A DNA stretch of 64,000 nt from Microbulbifer agarilyticus (GCF_019800665.1 NZ_JAHVKO010000001.1:930001-994000), one strand, 5' to 3'. Shown: positions 9,360 to 18,899, numbered from the stretch's first letter. Notes: generated by a model from the sequence alone, not told the origin. Made by a program: numbers and translations.

Positions 9360-10028
9360 TTAATACGAAATTTGGTAAGCACGACCAATGGACTGATCAT
9401 CCTGTACCAGCTGCAAAAGCGCGCGAGCAGTATCACCCGTCGATACTTTCCACCGGATACGTGTGGCGGCCGGTCTTCCCTGCCAGATCTGGTATGGCCG
9501 GGTCACGTCCTTACCCAAAAGTTGCGGCGGCCGTAGAATAGTCCAGTCGAGATCGGATTGCTTTACTAACGTCTCTTGCACCTCTTTGTCACGCAGTACG
9601 TAAGGGAGGATAAATCGGGTAACCAGAGCCACAACCCAATTGCCCTGCCCACGACTTTCCCCGACGCCCAGAGAAGAGATCATCAGTAATCGCCGCAGCC
9701 CCCTCTCTTTCATCGCACGAATGATATTCGCCGTACCATCCGCCAGTGGTGTTTCATTCGTTTTATGAAAAATGCCAAGTGTCAGTACGACCGCATCATG
9801 CGTACCTTCAAATGCCTGTGCGACACTTTCCATATCATGAATATCAACATAGACTTTACGCAACCTCTGATGCTCTATATCAATAGCTGTCAGATTTCGC
9901 GCACACGCAGTTATGAAATACCCATTTTCCAGAGCCTGTTTTACAAAGTGCTTCCCTGTTCTTCCAGACGCCCCAAATACGATGAGCTTCTGGGCTTCCT
10001 CTCCAATTCCTTCTACCAGCTTATCCAT
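9360..10028 (-). CDS. NAD(P)H-binding protein, biliverdin reductase B / flavin reductase-like
   Basis: 222 residues. KLIVFGASGRTGKHFVKQAL is the atypical-SDR dinucleotide site (GxxGxxG). DAVVLTLGI, a conserved NIIRAMKERGLRRLLMISS and LDWTILRPPQL run in the same order as human BLVRB, which reduces biliverdin IX-beta and flavins without a classic YxxxK triad. NmrA-like quinone or flavin reductases share this layout and are the main alternative. It follows the TonB receptor on the minus strand after a terminator. Sitting within 5 kb of an FDBR-like gene, a bilin substrate is attractive but unproven. The chain starts with a short non-conserved leader (MDKLVEGIGEEAQ). Confidence 0.65.
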   Translation of the reverse strand: MDKLVEGIGEEAQKLIVFGASGRTGKHFVKQALENGYFITACARNLTAIDIEHQRLRKVYVDIHDMESVAQAFEGTHDAVVLTLGIFHKTNETPLADGTANIIRAMKERGLRRLLMISSLGVGESRGQGNWVVALVTRFILPYVLRDKEVQETLVKQSDLDWTILRPPQLLGKDVTRPYQIWQGRPAATRIRWKVSTGDTARALLQLVQDDQSIGRAYQISY

Positions 10029-10049
10029 AGCTCTTTACCACCAATAAAA

Positions 10050-10097
10050 ATGCCAGGAGACAGAGCTGCGGCACCTCGCAGCCTGCCCTCCTGGCAT
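10050..10097 (-). terminator. Terminator of the TonB receptor gene
   Basis: Outer stem ATGCCAGGAG / CTCCTGGCAT with an inner CTGCG / CGCAG stem; on the minus strand it is followed by TTTTATT. It starts 8 bp after the receptor stop codon. Confidence 0.85.
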
Positions 10098-10104
10098 AGT
10101 GGGT

Positions 10105-12708
10105 TTAGAAGTCGTAGCTAACGGTGGCCCCATATGACGGTCCCATACCGGTAGCGATAATCATCTTGTTAAACTGGCTCAAGACGAAAACACCCCCGAC
10201 GTACTCTTCGTCGAGAACATTTTTACCCCAGATATTGAATCGCCAGTTCTCCGGTGCTGACAGAGAGACATTAGCATTCGTAATCACCCTATCCCCGGTA
10301 TGCGCCAAATTCAGGGGCGTAATATATTGCTCAGACTGGTAGTTTGTATCGAGACGCGCCAGAAGTGACCAACCATCAAAGACTTCCGCTTGATAGTTGA
10401 CTCCCAGGCTGGCCTGCCACTCCGAGGTGCGTGCCAACTGGTTTCCCCCTACTTCAGGGTCACCACAAGCCACGGGCTGATCCGGAGTGGCCATAATCGG
10501 CTGGAGACAGCCACTGTTAATAAAGAGTGCGCCCTCTTCATACTCCACACCATCGTCATACTCGGGGTTTGCCCATGCCATGGCGAAATCAGTGCTCCAG
10601 TTATCGCCAAGTAGCCAGCGACCGTCAATTTCAAAGCCGATTGACTCTGCATCACCGGTGTTAGCAATCAGGATAGTATCCCCCACCGTACCGGTGGTTG
10701 GCGCCTGCGAAGTCTGCAAGTCTTCCCAGTCGATCATGTAGAGCGCCGCATTCAGCTGAAAGGCACCATTGAGGAAGGTATTTTTACTACCAAATTCATA
10801 GGTCCAATTTTGCTCTTCGTCATAAGTGAGCTTGGCTACGTCATTGGTATTATTAAACCCTCCAGACTTAACCCCCATCGCCGCAGATACATATACAAAC
10901 TGATCAGGGTTTACCTGGTACTCAGCGGTTAAGCGTGGGGTGAAATAATGGAAGGTTTCTTGGTCTTCAGGAATTACTACACCAGAAAACGGGAGGCTTG
11001 CAGGGACACCGAAGCCATCGGTCAAGCGCTTAATGCCTTTATCTTCCTCGGTGTAACGCATTTCTGCACGCAGTGTGAGATTCTCACTTGGCGAGTACGC
11101 CGCCTCAGCGAACAAGGCAAATACATTGTCGTCAAACAACGTATGCTTTGACTCAGCTCCGTGCCACATTCCGAGACGCTGTGAAACCGGGTCGGGCGCC
11201 GCCATCAGCGGGGAACCCACACTGCCATCTGCTGGAAGACTACACGCTTCCTCTCCAAATATTCCGTAATCGAAACCCGCGTTAAACGTGGAGCACAGAG
11301 GCATATACAGGGTCAGGTCATAGCTTTCATCATCGATGCTACTGTAATAGATACCGGCACCACCTTCCCACGCGTCACCATCGAAATTCACGCGCAACTC
11401 GTGCGAATCACTCTCTAGCGTGGAAACAGGCCGGCCACTAAAACTATTGGTATATGCGATCTGCGGAACGACCTGCATACCACCGCCAGGAATTGGGAAC
11501 ATTAGCGTATCCCAAGTAGTACCAACACCGGTGAGTGGATCCCGATCTGCAGAGCCGCCATTAGTCAGCGAGTCACTGCCGGACCGGCCATACAAGTAGG
11601 AGAACGAAACGCGATCACTAAGATCATAATTCAACGCAAGGCTGGCAACGTCGGTTTCCGCTACGGCGCCAATTGAACGGGGGTCCACCGTGATTGCGTT
11701 ATGTCCGGTATCGTCAGGAGCAAAAGGCGCTAAAACATTATCCGTCGCGGTAGTGGGAGCTGAGGGCACCTCGCCGCACCACCAGCTATTCGCGGTCATT
11801 GGAAACCCGAGGAATGACATGCGGGTTACCGGATTACAGTTCATATCACTATATGCAGTAAAGCCCCAGGCATTATTGGCAACACCAGTCATCACATAAT
11901 AAGGCTGTGACTCACGCTCAATTTCGGCGCGATAATAGTCCAGTTTTACTTCCAGGTTTTCCGACGGACGTAATTCCAGTGCGACGGAAATCGTCTGATC
12001 TTCCCAGCCCCCGAGCTTGCCATTGGTATGCGGACCCGGCACATCTGCGTCCGCAAATGGATGCGCATTCCGCGTATGACCATCATAAGTCGAATCGGCA
12101 ATATTGATCTTGCCATATAGTAAATCTTCGATAATCGGTCCACTGACCAGTGCCTTTATATCCCGGCGCTCATCGGAGCCTGCCGTTACCGAGACACTTG
12201 CCTCCAGCGAATCGGTGGCAGGGCTAGTAATGTAATTCACCGCACCGGCGAACGCGTTACGGCCATACATAGCGCTCTGCGGTCCCTTGACCACTTCGAT
12301 ACGCTCCATATCAACCAAGCCGAAATTCATCATGCTCTGCCGCTGCAGGTGAATACCGTTCAAGAAGAAGGCCACGTTTTGCGTCCGCGCAGTGGTGAAC
12401 GTTTGGGCCATCCCCCGAATTACCGCATTCCCGTTTGTACCGCTGGTAGAGAACCCCTCGTAGGTAAAGCCAGAAGTAGCCGCAGCAATGTCTTCTAGAC
12501 CCGAGTAGGCCCGTTGCTGGATTTCTTCCGATGTTACTGGGGAGATGGAAATTGGAACCTCTTGCAGGCTCTCACTCCGTCGGCGGGCAGTCACGACGAC
12601 TTCTTCGATACCCTCTACGGATTCGCTCGATGACTGAGCAAGAATTTCGACCGGTGTAATACTCACTGCTACCGCGGCAGCCAGTGCATGTTTCTTAAAG
12701 CTATACAT
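10105..12708 (-). CDS. TonB-dependent outer-membrane receptor (locus A)
   Basis: 867 residues with a signal peptide ending near ILAQ, then a TonB box (EEVVVTARRR) and a plug domain (VPISISPVTSEEIQQR, MERIEVVKGPQSAMYGRNA, GAVNYIT). The remainder alternates as expected for a 22-strand beta barrel and ends in an aromatic-rich YDF. Such receptors pull scarce ligands (siderophores, heme, cobalamin, sugars, pigments) across the outer membrane using TonB energy. The plug closely resembles that of the receptor at 37513-40092, so they are paralogues. It lies between the DUF1838/MFS genes (divergent) and the BLVRB-like gene. A tetrapyrrole ligand would fit the locus; there is no direct sign of heme-receptor FRAP/NPNL boxes that I could see. 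Confidence 0.9.
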   Translation of the reverse strand: MYSFKKHALAAAVAVSITPVEILAQSSSESVEGIEEVVVTARRRSESLQEVPISISPVTSEEIQQRAYSGLEDIAAATSGFTYEGFSTSGTNGNAVIRGMAQTFTTARTQNVAFFLNGIHLQRQSMMNFGLVDMERIEVVKGPQSAMYGRNAFAGAVNYITSPATDSLEASVSVTAGSDERRDIKALVSGPIIEDLLYGKINIADSTYDGHTRNAHPFADADVPGPHTNGKLGGWEDQTISVALELRPSENLEVKLDYYRAEIERESQPYYVMTGVANNAWGFTAYSDMNCNPVTRMSFLGFPMTANSWWCGEVPSAPTTATDNVLAPFAPDDTGHNAITVDPRSIGAVAETDVASLALNYDLSDRVSFSYLYGRSGSDSLTNGGSADRDPLTGVGTTWDTLMFPIPGGGMQVVPQIAYTNSFSGRPVSTLESDSHELRVNFDGDAWEGGAGIYYSSIDDESYDLTLYMPLCSTFNAGFDYGIFGEEACSLPADGSVGSPLMAAPDPVSQRLGMWHGAESKHTLFDDNVFALFAEAAYSPSENLTLRAEMRYTEEDKGIKRLTDGFGVPASLPFSGVVIPEDQETFHYFTPRLTAEYQVNPDQFVYVSAAMGVKSGGFNNTNDVAKLTYDEEQNWTYEFGSKNTFLNGAFQLNAALYMIDWEDLQTSQAPTTGTVGDTILIANTGDAESIGFEIDGRWLLGDNWSTDFAMAWANPEYDDGVEYEEGALFINSGCLQPIMATPDQPVACGDPEVGGNQLARTSEWQASLGVNYQAEVFDGWSLLARLDTNYQSEQYITPLNLAHTGDRVITNANVSLSAPENWRFNIWGKNVLDEEYVGGVFVLSQFNKMIIATGMGPSYGATVSYDF

Positions 12709-12785
12709 CCCAATGCTCCTCTTCTTATAAAAATCGGAACCTCATGTGGGGCATAAAGCAAAACTTCGGCTAAATGCGTCACCTT

Positions 12786-12814
12786 GTGACTTCAGGTTCA
12801 CAAATTATTGACTT
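12786..12814. promoter_or_regulatory. Degenerate copy of the TetR-type operator
   Basis: GTGACTT and TTGACTT half-sites are spaced 22 bp apart, against 21 bp in the strong operator at 8439-8475; the inner AAGTC halves are eroded. It lies 78 bp before the TonB receptor start and 121 bp before the DUF1838 start, so one regulator could control all of locus A. Confidence 0.4.
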
Positions 12815-12934
12815 GTCCAACGCATAACGCAATACTCGATTGAAAATTTATTTCGCATATCTTTAAAACACCGTCTTGCAGTTACAGATTTCACGGCAAA
12901 TATCGAATGGGAACCATTCAAAGGGCTGAGTATC

Positions 12935-13942
12935 ATGAGCGACTTCTCGAATTTATTGCGGCGGTTTCTGCGAAAAAATGACAAATATCAATTTTCTCCG
13001 CGGAGCCAGATTCCACTCACCGCAAAACCTCTCGACTGGAATGACGCCAAAGACAACCTTTATGCATTTGGAAAGTTGTGGGCAACCTATGACGACAAGC
13101 CGGTATTTTCAGCTTTTCATGGCTTGATGTTTGGCCTGGTTGGCACCCAAAGGGCGAAGCCATTATTTGGCTACTGCGGTCTCGGGCAGTTTCAGGCGCG
13201 CTTGTTAGCCAACGGTAATGTGAGACTTAGGGGAAAAGAAACCGGGTACTTCTACGACCCAGCGAACGGAAAGATACTACGAGACTGGTTAAACTCCTAT
13301 ACCGGAGAACGCGTCGAAGTTTATAACTTTCTCAACGATCGGATTCGCGGCGAACTCACACCGGTGATGCCCAAGTTTAATATGGGAGACGGTGACGATC
13401 CCCCTACCCTAATGAATGAAGCCACCGCGATCGTGAACGAAGATGGCTCTGTTCCATTTATCCTTCCGTGGCAGCAGTTTGGGAACAATATCACGCTCGA
13501 ATGGGATTATACGCATCGCTACCGCAACCCTGTGACACCAGAACTCTGGCCCAAAGCGAGTACAGGGACCTATATAAATCCTTCCGAGCACTTCACCTTT
13601 TCATCACCGCTGCACGAAATGTTGGATCGGGATATCCCTTCAGCCTCGTTCTCTTCCGGTTTTTCCAGAATTTCACCATGGTGGCCATGGATGAAGATGG
13701 GCCAAAGCGGCATCGATGGAGTGCTTTTTGGGCGAATGAATTCACACAAGTCGAATAACGGATATGCGGATATCCCGCGTTCGGTATTGGAATATACGGA
13801 GAAGTATCACCCGGAATATCTAGAGCCCTGCATCGATTGGGATGATGGTTTTCCAATCGGAACCTGGGAGGCATATGCGAGAGATGTTGCCCCTGAGATA
13901 GACAAAGAAGCCCAAGACAACAAAGAAGTATTTAGTGATTAA
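12935..13942 (+). CDS. DUF1838 family protein
   Basis: 335 residues, no signal peptide (starts MSDFSNLLRRFLRKND). The stretch from DNLYAFGKLWATYDDKPVF through KPLFGYCGLGQFQ to TGYFYDPANGKIL and NSYTGERVEVYNF matches the DUF1838 pattern (beta-rich, repeated GxxYxDxxTGExL turns). No biochemical role is known to me. Tryptophan- and aromatic-rich, soluble. Divergent from the TonB receptor and followed 50 bp later by an MFS transporter on the same strand, so it likely belongs to the locus A pathway. In other bacteria such proteins are scattered in catabolic clusters for hydrophobic compounds; that statement is a loose recollection and should not carry weight. Confidence 0.65.
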   Translation: MSDFSNLLRRFLRKNDKYQFSPRSQIPLTAKPLDWNDAKDNLYAFGKLWATYDDKPVFSAFHGLMFGLVGTQRAKPLFGYCGLGQFQARLLANGNVRLRGKETGYFYDPANGKILRDWLNSYTGERVEVYNFLNDRIRGELTPVMPKFNMGDGDDPPTLMNEATAIVNEDGSVPFILPWQQFGNNITLEWDYTHRYRNPVTPELWPKASTGTYINPSEHFTFSSPLHEMLDRDIPSASFSSGFSRISPWWPWMKMGQSGIDGVLFGRMNSHKSNNGYADIPRSVLEYTEKYHPEYLEPCIDWDDGFPIGTWEAYARDVAPEIDKEAQDNKEVFSD

Positions 13943-13992
13943 AACGATATAAATACTAACAAACCAGATCATTGCCATCGGGATATAAAAAC

Positions 13993-15318
13993 ATGAAAAC
14001 ATCACGATTTCTTTGGCTGAATTTATCGCAAAACACAATACCCCGACACATCATCACATTTTATGTGGCGAGCTTCCTGTTGATTGCAATGGGCACCTTC
14101 GCACCGCAAATGTTCGGTTATTTGTTTATCGAGTTCCTTAATATTCCGGAATCGGAGCATGGCCGTCTAGCGGGTGATTTGGGCTTTTGGGGGGAAATTG
14201 CCTTAATGATTTCCCTTCTGATATTTGGCCCAATGGCGGACAGGCGCGGTCGACGCGTGGTAATGGTCATTGGATTTTTGCTGACTGCCGTAGGCCTATT
14301 TGCGTTCCCGTTGTCCGATTCGTATGCCGGAGTGCTATTGGCCAGAATCATCTGCGCCTGTGGCTTAGCCGCCATAACCTGTATTGTGGTGATGCTCATC
14401 GGAGACTACTTTTCAGATGAATCACGTGGCAAAGCAGCAGGTATTCAAGGTTTTATGAATGGCCTTGGTGCCGTATTCACAATTTTTCTTTTGTTGCGCC
14501 TGCCAAGCATCTTTCAATCGCAAGGCTATGACCCTATCGTCGCGGGAACCCTGGCATACGCTGCGGGCGCTGCCTTATGTATTGTTGCCGCCATATATAT
14601 GTGGTTTGGCCTTCGCCGTGACTGGCCAACTTCTGCTCAAAAAAAGCAGCCAGCACTACAGCAATTGAAGCAAGGCTTTGCCGCGGCGAAAGACCCAGCG
14701 ATTGCTCTCGCGTATGGCGCATCGTTCGTTGCCCGTGGAAACCTGGCAATTGTCGGTACCTTCTTTGCTCTTTGGGGCACCAACTACGGAACACAGGTCA
14801 TGGACCTGGAAACTTCCGAGGCACTAAAGAAAGCGGCAAATATGGTGGTGATCGCTCAGGGCACGGCGCTAATGACCGCACCGCTATTCGGCATAATGGC
14901 GGACAAGCTCAATCGCGTCAGCGCTCTGGTTGTTGCCCTACTGATTTCTGCTCTGGGCTACATGGCGACCGGATTCGTTTCAGACCCCTTCAGCCAAGCC
15001 ATGATGATTTGCGCGGTGTTTATTGGGATGGGTGAAGTGGGCTGTATTATCGCCAGCGGCGTATTGATTAACGAGCGCTCTTCCGAATCTCTTCGCGGCC
15101 CAATTGTTGCGGTGTTCAATTTTACCGGGGCTTTGGGGATCTTAATCGCAACCAAGGTGGGTGGTTACCTGTTCGACGGTTGGCGTGAATCCGGCCCGTT
15201 CGTATTGTTTGGTATTTTCGCGCTCATGGTCGCACTTTGGGCGCTGGCCTTGCGTTTACGCACATCTGAACCGGTAGCGGCACCCATCACAACACTGGAA
15301 AGCGACCCACAGGCATAG
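13993..15318 (+). CDS. MFS transporter (paralogue of the one at 61391)
   Basis: About 441 residues from the ATG at 13993 (an in-frame TTG 21 bp upstream is less likely). Twelve hydrophobic segments with the MFS loop motif FGPMADRRGRRVV after helix 2 and GIMADKLNRVSA in the second half. The middle stretch DPAIALAYGASFVARGNLAI is nearly the same as DPQTALSYGAAFISRGDLAV in the MFS protein of locus C, so the two are paralogues and may carry related compounds. Inner membrane. It follows the DUF1838 gene in an apparent two-gene operon, opposite the TonB receptor, making an outer/inner membrane uptake pair plausible. Direction of transport is not determinable. Confidence 0.85.
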   Translation: MKTSRFLWLNLSQNTIPRHIITFYVASFLLIAMGTFAPQMFGYLFIEFLNIPESEHGRLAGDLGFWGEIALMISLLIFGPMADRRGRRVVMVIGFLLTAVGLFAFPLSDSYAGVLLARIICACGLAAITCIVVMLIGDYFSDESRGKAAGIQGFMNGLGAVFTIFLLLRLPSIFQSQGYDPIVAGTLAYAAGAALCIVAAIYMWFGLRRDWPTSAQKKQPALQQLKQGFAAAKDPAIALAYGASFVARGNLAIVGTFFALWGTNYGTQVMDLETSEALKKAANMVVIAQGTALMTAPLFGIMADKLNRVSALVVALLISALGYMATGFVSDPFSQAMMICAVFIGMGEVGCIIASGVLINERSSESLRGPIVAVFNFTGALGILIATKVGGYLFDGWRESGPFVLFGIFALMVALWALALRLRTSEPVAAPITTLESDPQA

Positions 15319-15326
15319 CCTGTGGG
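15306..15326 (+). terminator. Hairpin at the end of the MFS gene
   Basis: Perfect 9-bp stem CCCACAGGC / GCCTGTGGG with loop ATA, overlapping the stop codon of the MFS gene. The T tract is poor, so termination may be partial. Confidence 0.5.
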
Positions 15327-15446
15327 CGCGTTATATCACGCGATTAACAGGAAATTCGCCCGCACAAATTACCGGTTTTGAACCAAACTCTGTAAGCCTC
15401 ATCTACTACGTCCGACAATCATTTGCGACACCCCAGGCGACAGAGC

Positions 15447-16844
15447 ATGGCAGACACCAAAACCCCACTGACTAGATCACAGTTTCTTGGCCTGATGGCC
15501 CTTACGTTTGCCATCTTCCTGATTGCCAATGACTTTACCGCTTTCTCTGTGGCACTGCCCGCCATGGAGAAAGAATTCCACTCTGACATTACCACGACGC
15601 AGTGGGTTATAAATGGTTACGCTCTGGTATTCGGCGTATTGATTATTTCCGGCGGACGCCTGGCGGATATGTTTGGGCGCCGACGTATGTTCTTTCTCGG
15701 CACCTTTATCTTTTGTGTATTTTCTCTGCTTGGCGGCCTGGCGGTCGACATTTCGACGCTACTCGTGTCGCGTGCATTAATGGGTATTGGCGCGGCAATG
15801 ATCTGGCCGGCGGTGCTCGGGATGACCTACCAAATCATGCCCGACGATCGCGCAGGCCTCGCCGGAGGACTGATCATGACGGTGTGCGGTATTGCCAACG
15901 CCATTGGCCCACTGCTTGGGGGCACACTCACCGATTACCTGAGTTGGCGCTGGATTTTCTTTATCAATCTACCCATTGCCGCGCTCGCCCTGTTTGTCTG
16001 CTGGAAAGAAATCCCGGACGAGCGCCCCGAAAACAATAATGAGCGTATCGACTACCGCGGTGTTGCCAGCCTCTCCCTGTCACTGTTTGGCCTGCTGCTG
16101 GCCCTGGATATGGTGGTAGACGTAGGCTTCAAAAGCCCCCTGATTATCGGTTTGCTCAGCGGTTTTCTCATCTTTATGGCCATTTTCCTGCACGTTGAGA
16201 AACGCGCGGGAATGAACGCGCTGATTCCCGAAGATGTTGCAAGCAACCGCAAGTTCTTTGCCGCAGGCCTCGCGACATTACTGCTATCCGTGGTGTTCTT
16301 CGCGGCGCTGTTGTATATCCCACAGTTCCTTACAAAAGTCCGTGATTACTCCGCCATGCGTGCGGGCGCGGGCCTGCTGCCGATGATGGTCACCTTCGGC
16401 CTCATGTCGTTTATCTCCGGGCATTTGTATGAAAAGCTGGGGGCGAAAATGATCGTTTCGGCGGGGGCGATCTGTCTGGGAGGTGGCATGTATTTGCTCT
16501 CCCATTTAACCAAAGATACCCAGTATTCTTCCCTGATCTTTGGCATGGTGGTGCTGGGTGCCGGCATCGGCCTGTTCTACTCGACCATCACAACCGCCGC
16601 CATCACCGTGGTACATCCGAGTCGCGCGAGTCTCGCCGGTGCCATCCTGTATATGTTCCAGATTGCCGGCGGTGCCATCGGGCTCGGCATGAATACCACA
16701 ATCGTGGCTATGGCACCCGATATTGCCACCGGGATCGACCGTGCGTTTACCGTTAACGCTTATCTCGCGCTGGCCGGGCTAATTGTGTGCCTGCTGTATG
16801 TGGGTGGAGAGCGCGGAAAGCCCGACCCGAAGCCCATCCAATAA
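15447..16844 (+). CDS. DHA2-type (EmrB/QacA) MFS multidrug transporter
   Basis: 465 residues from ATG 15447 (a TTG further up is in frame but lacks a ribosome site). About 14 membrane segments. Family motifs: NDFTAFSVALPAME in helix 1, GGRLADMFGRRRMF after helix 2, and GPLLGGTLTDYLSWRWIFFINLP in helices 5-6, the antiporter motif C of drug/proton antiporters. It probably exports hydrophobic toxic compounds across the inner membrane without an EmrA partner nearby. It lies in line with the locus A MFS gene but after a hairpin; whether it serves pigment intermediates or general defence is open. Confidence 0.85.
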   Translation: MADTKTPLTRSQFLGLMALTFAIFLIANDFTAFSVALPAMEKEFHSDITTTQWVINGYALVFGVLIISGGRLADMFGRRRMFFLGTFIFCVFSLLGGLAVDISTLLVSRALMGIGAAMIWPAVLGMTYQIMPDDRAGLAGGLIMTVCGIANAIGPLLGGTLTDYLSWRWIFFINLPIAALALFVCWKEIPDERPENNNERIDYRGVASLSLSLFGLLLALDMVVDVGFKSPLIIGLLSGFLIFMAIFLHVEKRAGMNALIPEDVASNRKFFAAGLATLLLSVVFFAALLYIPQFLTKVRDYSAMRAGAGLLPMMVTFGLMSFISGHLYEKLGAKMIVSAGAICLGGGMYLLSHLTKDTQYSSLIFGMVVLGAGIGLFYSTITTAAITVVHPSRASLAGAILYMFQIAGGAIGLGMNTTIVAMAPDIATGIDRAFTVNAYLALAGLIVCLLYVGGERGKPDPKPIQ

Positions 16845-16988
16845 GCATCACTGCGACCGTTGACTACCCAATCTCTGCTCTGGGTATGGCGTACAACCTC
16901 GAAATAGTCGCGGCGCCATATACCAATCCGATCCAACAGCCGCCCCGTACTATCCTGAAATGACAGCGCTTTTTGGGAGGTAGCCATC

Positions 16989-17642
16989 ATGTGGCACCTG
17001 GTACGTCTCGGTATTGCCCTGATCGGATTTTTGGGAGCAACCATGGCTTCGGCAATAGAAACACCTCAGCACACGGTGGTTGAGACACATTCGGACTTTG
17101 AACTGCGACGTTACGCCCCGCAGATCGTCGCCGAAGTCGAAGTCGAATCTACCTTCGAAAATGCCAGTGGCTTGGCCTTCCGGGTGCTGGCGGACTATAT
17201 CTTCGGTAATAATTTAAGCCAGAAGAAAATGTCGATGACAGCGCCAGTGCAACAACAGGCCAGCGAGAAAATCGCGATGACCGCACCGGTGGCACAGCAA
17301 CCCACTGCAGAAGTCACAGGAGAACCGAGCACAAACGGCAAGCAACGCTACCGGGTGAACTTTTTTATGCCCGCAGAGTACACCATGGAAACCCTGCCGA
17401 AGCCGAATAATCAGGCAGTCACTCTAAGACAGATACCGGAACGATTAATGGCGGTTCGCCGTTATCGCGGTGGCTGGAGCCAGGAGCGCTATCGTGCAGA
17501 AGAGCGCAGCCTATTAGAGGCATTGCGGGCAGCAGGGCTTACCACAAAAGGAACGCCGATTTTCAACCGCTATAATTCCCCCTTCTCTCTGCCATTGATG
17601 CGCGTCAATGAAGTTGCGATTGAAGTCGAGCCAAAAGCGTAG
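16989..17642 (+). CDS. SOUL heme-binding family protein, exported
   Basis: 217 residues with a signal peptide (MWHLVRLGIALIGFLGATMASA), so periplasmic. ETPQHTVVETHSDFELRRYAPQIVAEV is the SOUL/HEBP start, NNLSQKKMSMTAPV and a second KIAMTAPV follow, and the FFMPAEYTMETLPKP motif is typical. SOUL proteins bind heme and other porphyrins. GGGAGG-like ribosome site directly upstream. The gene is close to, but not clearly in an operon with, the peroxidase/bilin-reductase locus and precedes ltrA by 68 bp. It adds to the tetrapyrrole theme but SOUL proteins are common, so this is weak evidence alone. Confidence 0.88.
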   Translation: MWHLVRLGIALIGFLGATMASAIETPQHTVVETHSDFELRRYAPQIVAEVEVESTFENASGLAFRVLADYIFGNNLSQKKMSMTAPVQQQASEKIAMTAPVAQQPTAEVTGEPSTNGKQRYRVNFFMPAEYTMETLPKPNNQAVTLRQIPERLMAVRRYRGGWSQERYRAEERSLLEALRAAGLTTKGTPIFNRYNSPFSLPLMRVNEVAIEVEPKA

Positions 17643-17710
17643 CGAGCACATTGATGAAGGCACCTACTCTCGCACCAGTATCGTCAATATCGAGCGGGTA
17701 GCTGCGCGAC

Positions 17711-18862
17711 ATGCCAGCCACGGATCGCACGCTCTCCCAAGCTGACAATCGGCGGGCCACCTGGCTCGAACTGTTCTTTGATCTGGTTTTTGTCGCCGTT
17801 ATCAGCGCCGTCTCCAACGACCTGGCACACACGGTGCACGGCCACCTGACCGTTGAGCAGCTACTCCGCTTTCCACTGGTATTCATTCCCGTGTGGTGGA
17901 TATGGATGACCCACACCCTCTACGCGAACCGCTTCGACCAGGATGACCGTACCCATCGGATCATCGCACTGCTCATCATGGCGCTTGTTGTGCTGCTCTC
18001 CACCTACTCGGAACGGAGTTTGTCAGGAGAATTTGATGCATATGTGATGACGTATGTGGTGATCCGCTTGATTTTGGCGGGCATGTATTTCGCGGTGTAC
18101 AACAAACAAAAGCACGAGCTGCGCTGCGCCCGGAAACTTGCCCAGTCGATCACTTGTGGTGCCCTGGTGAGCGGCTTCGCATTTTTCCTGGACGGCCCAA
18201 TACAGTACATCGTGTTTTACTTGGGTATCGTCATCGACATTTGCTGGCAGGGGTATTTGCGTCACAACGCCTGTCAACACCCGGTGCACCGCTCTCATCT
18301 GGTTGAACGCATTGGACTGATGATCATCATTTTGCTGGGAGAGTCCGTCATCTCCATCGTCGGCAGCCTCTCCCAAGTCGACTGGACCCCACTGCGGGTC
18401 GGCGCCGCGGTCAGTGGTTTCGCTATGGCCTGGGGGTTCTGGTGGATCTACTACGACGCTTTCCCATTGCTTGAGCGCGCTTCGCGATTGTCCTCCGGCA
18501 ACCTGCTAACCCTTTCCCACCTTTTACTGTGCATGGGGCTTCTGCTGCTATCAGAAATGATCAAGTACACCATTGTCGACGACATGAACCGCACGACATT
18601 CAATCGACTGGCAATATGCGGCATGGTGGCATTTTATATCGGCAAGCAGCTGCCTTACTGGCAACTCTTTCCGCCGTGGCGACCAGGGATCATCCTCAAT
18701 TCAACGGTGTGCCTGGCGATTACCGTGGGCAGTACTTTCCTGCCGAATATACAGTACTCGCTGATGGGGATCAGTGCAGGGTCATTGATCTATGTGGTGA
18801 TGTCGTTTCGCATGTTCCGACGTCATCCGGTGACGGATTACCTCGTACCGCGAAACCAGTAA
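17711..18862 (+). CDS. LtrA family membrane protein
   Basis: 383 residues; a first motif WLELFFDLVFVAVISAVSNDLA is the signature of the LtrA family (low temperature requirement protein A), and GESVISIVGSLS plus GFAMAWGFWWIYYDAFP are also typical. Around ten membrane segments predicted by eye. Function is not established; the name comes from a Listeria mutant. It follows the SOUL gene by 68 bp on the same strand and ends before a terminator that serves the convergent dcp gene. Confidence 0.85.
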   Translation: MPATDRTLSQADNRRATWLELFFDLVFVAVISAVSNDLAHTVHGHLTVEQLLRFPLVFIPVWWIWMTHTLYANRFDQDDRTHRIIALLIMALVVLLSTYSERSLSGEFDAYVMTYVVIRLILAGMYFAVYNKQKHELRCARKLAQSITCGALVSGFAFFLDGPIQYIVFYLGIVIDICWQGYLRHNACQHPVHRSHLVERIGLMIIILLGESVISIVGSLSQVDWTPLRVGAAVSGFAMAWGFWWIYYDAFPLLERASRLSSGNLLTLSHLLLCMGLLLLSEMIKYTIVDDMNRTTFNRLAICGMVAFYIGKQLPYWQLFPPWRPGIILNSTVCLAITVGSTFLPNIQYSLMGISAGSLIYVVMSFRMFRRHPVTDYLVPRNQ

Positions 18863-18899
18863 GGCGCTCAGCGAATGGAGCACACAGGGGAAAGAAAAA

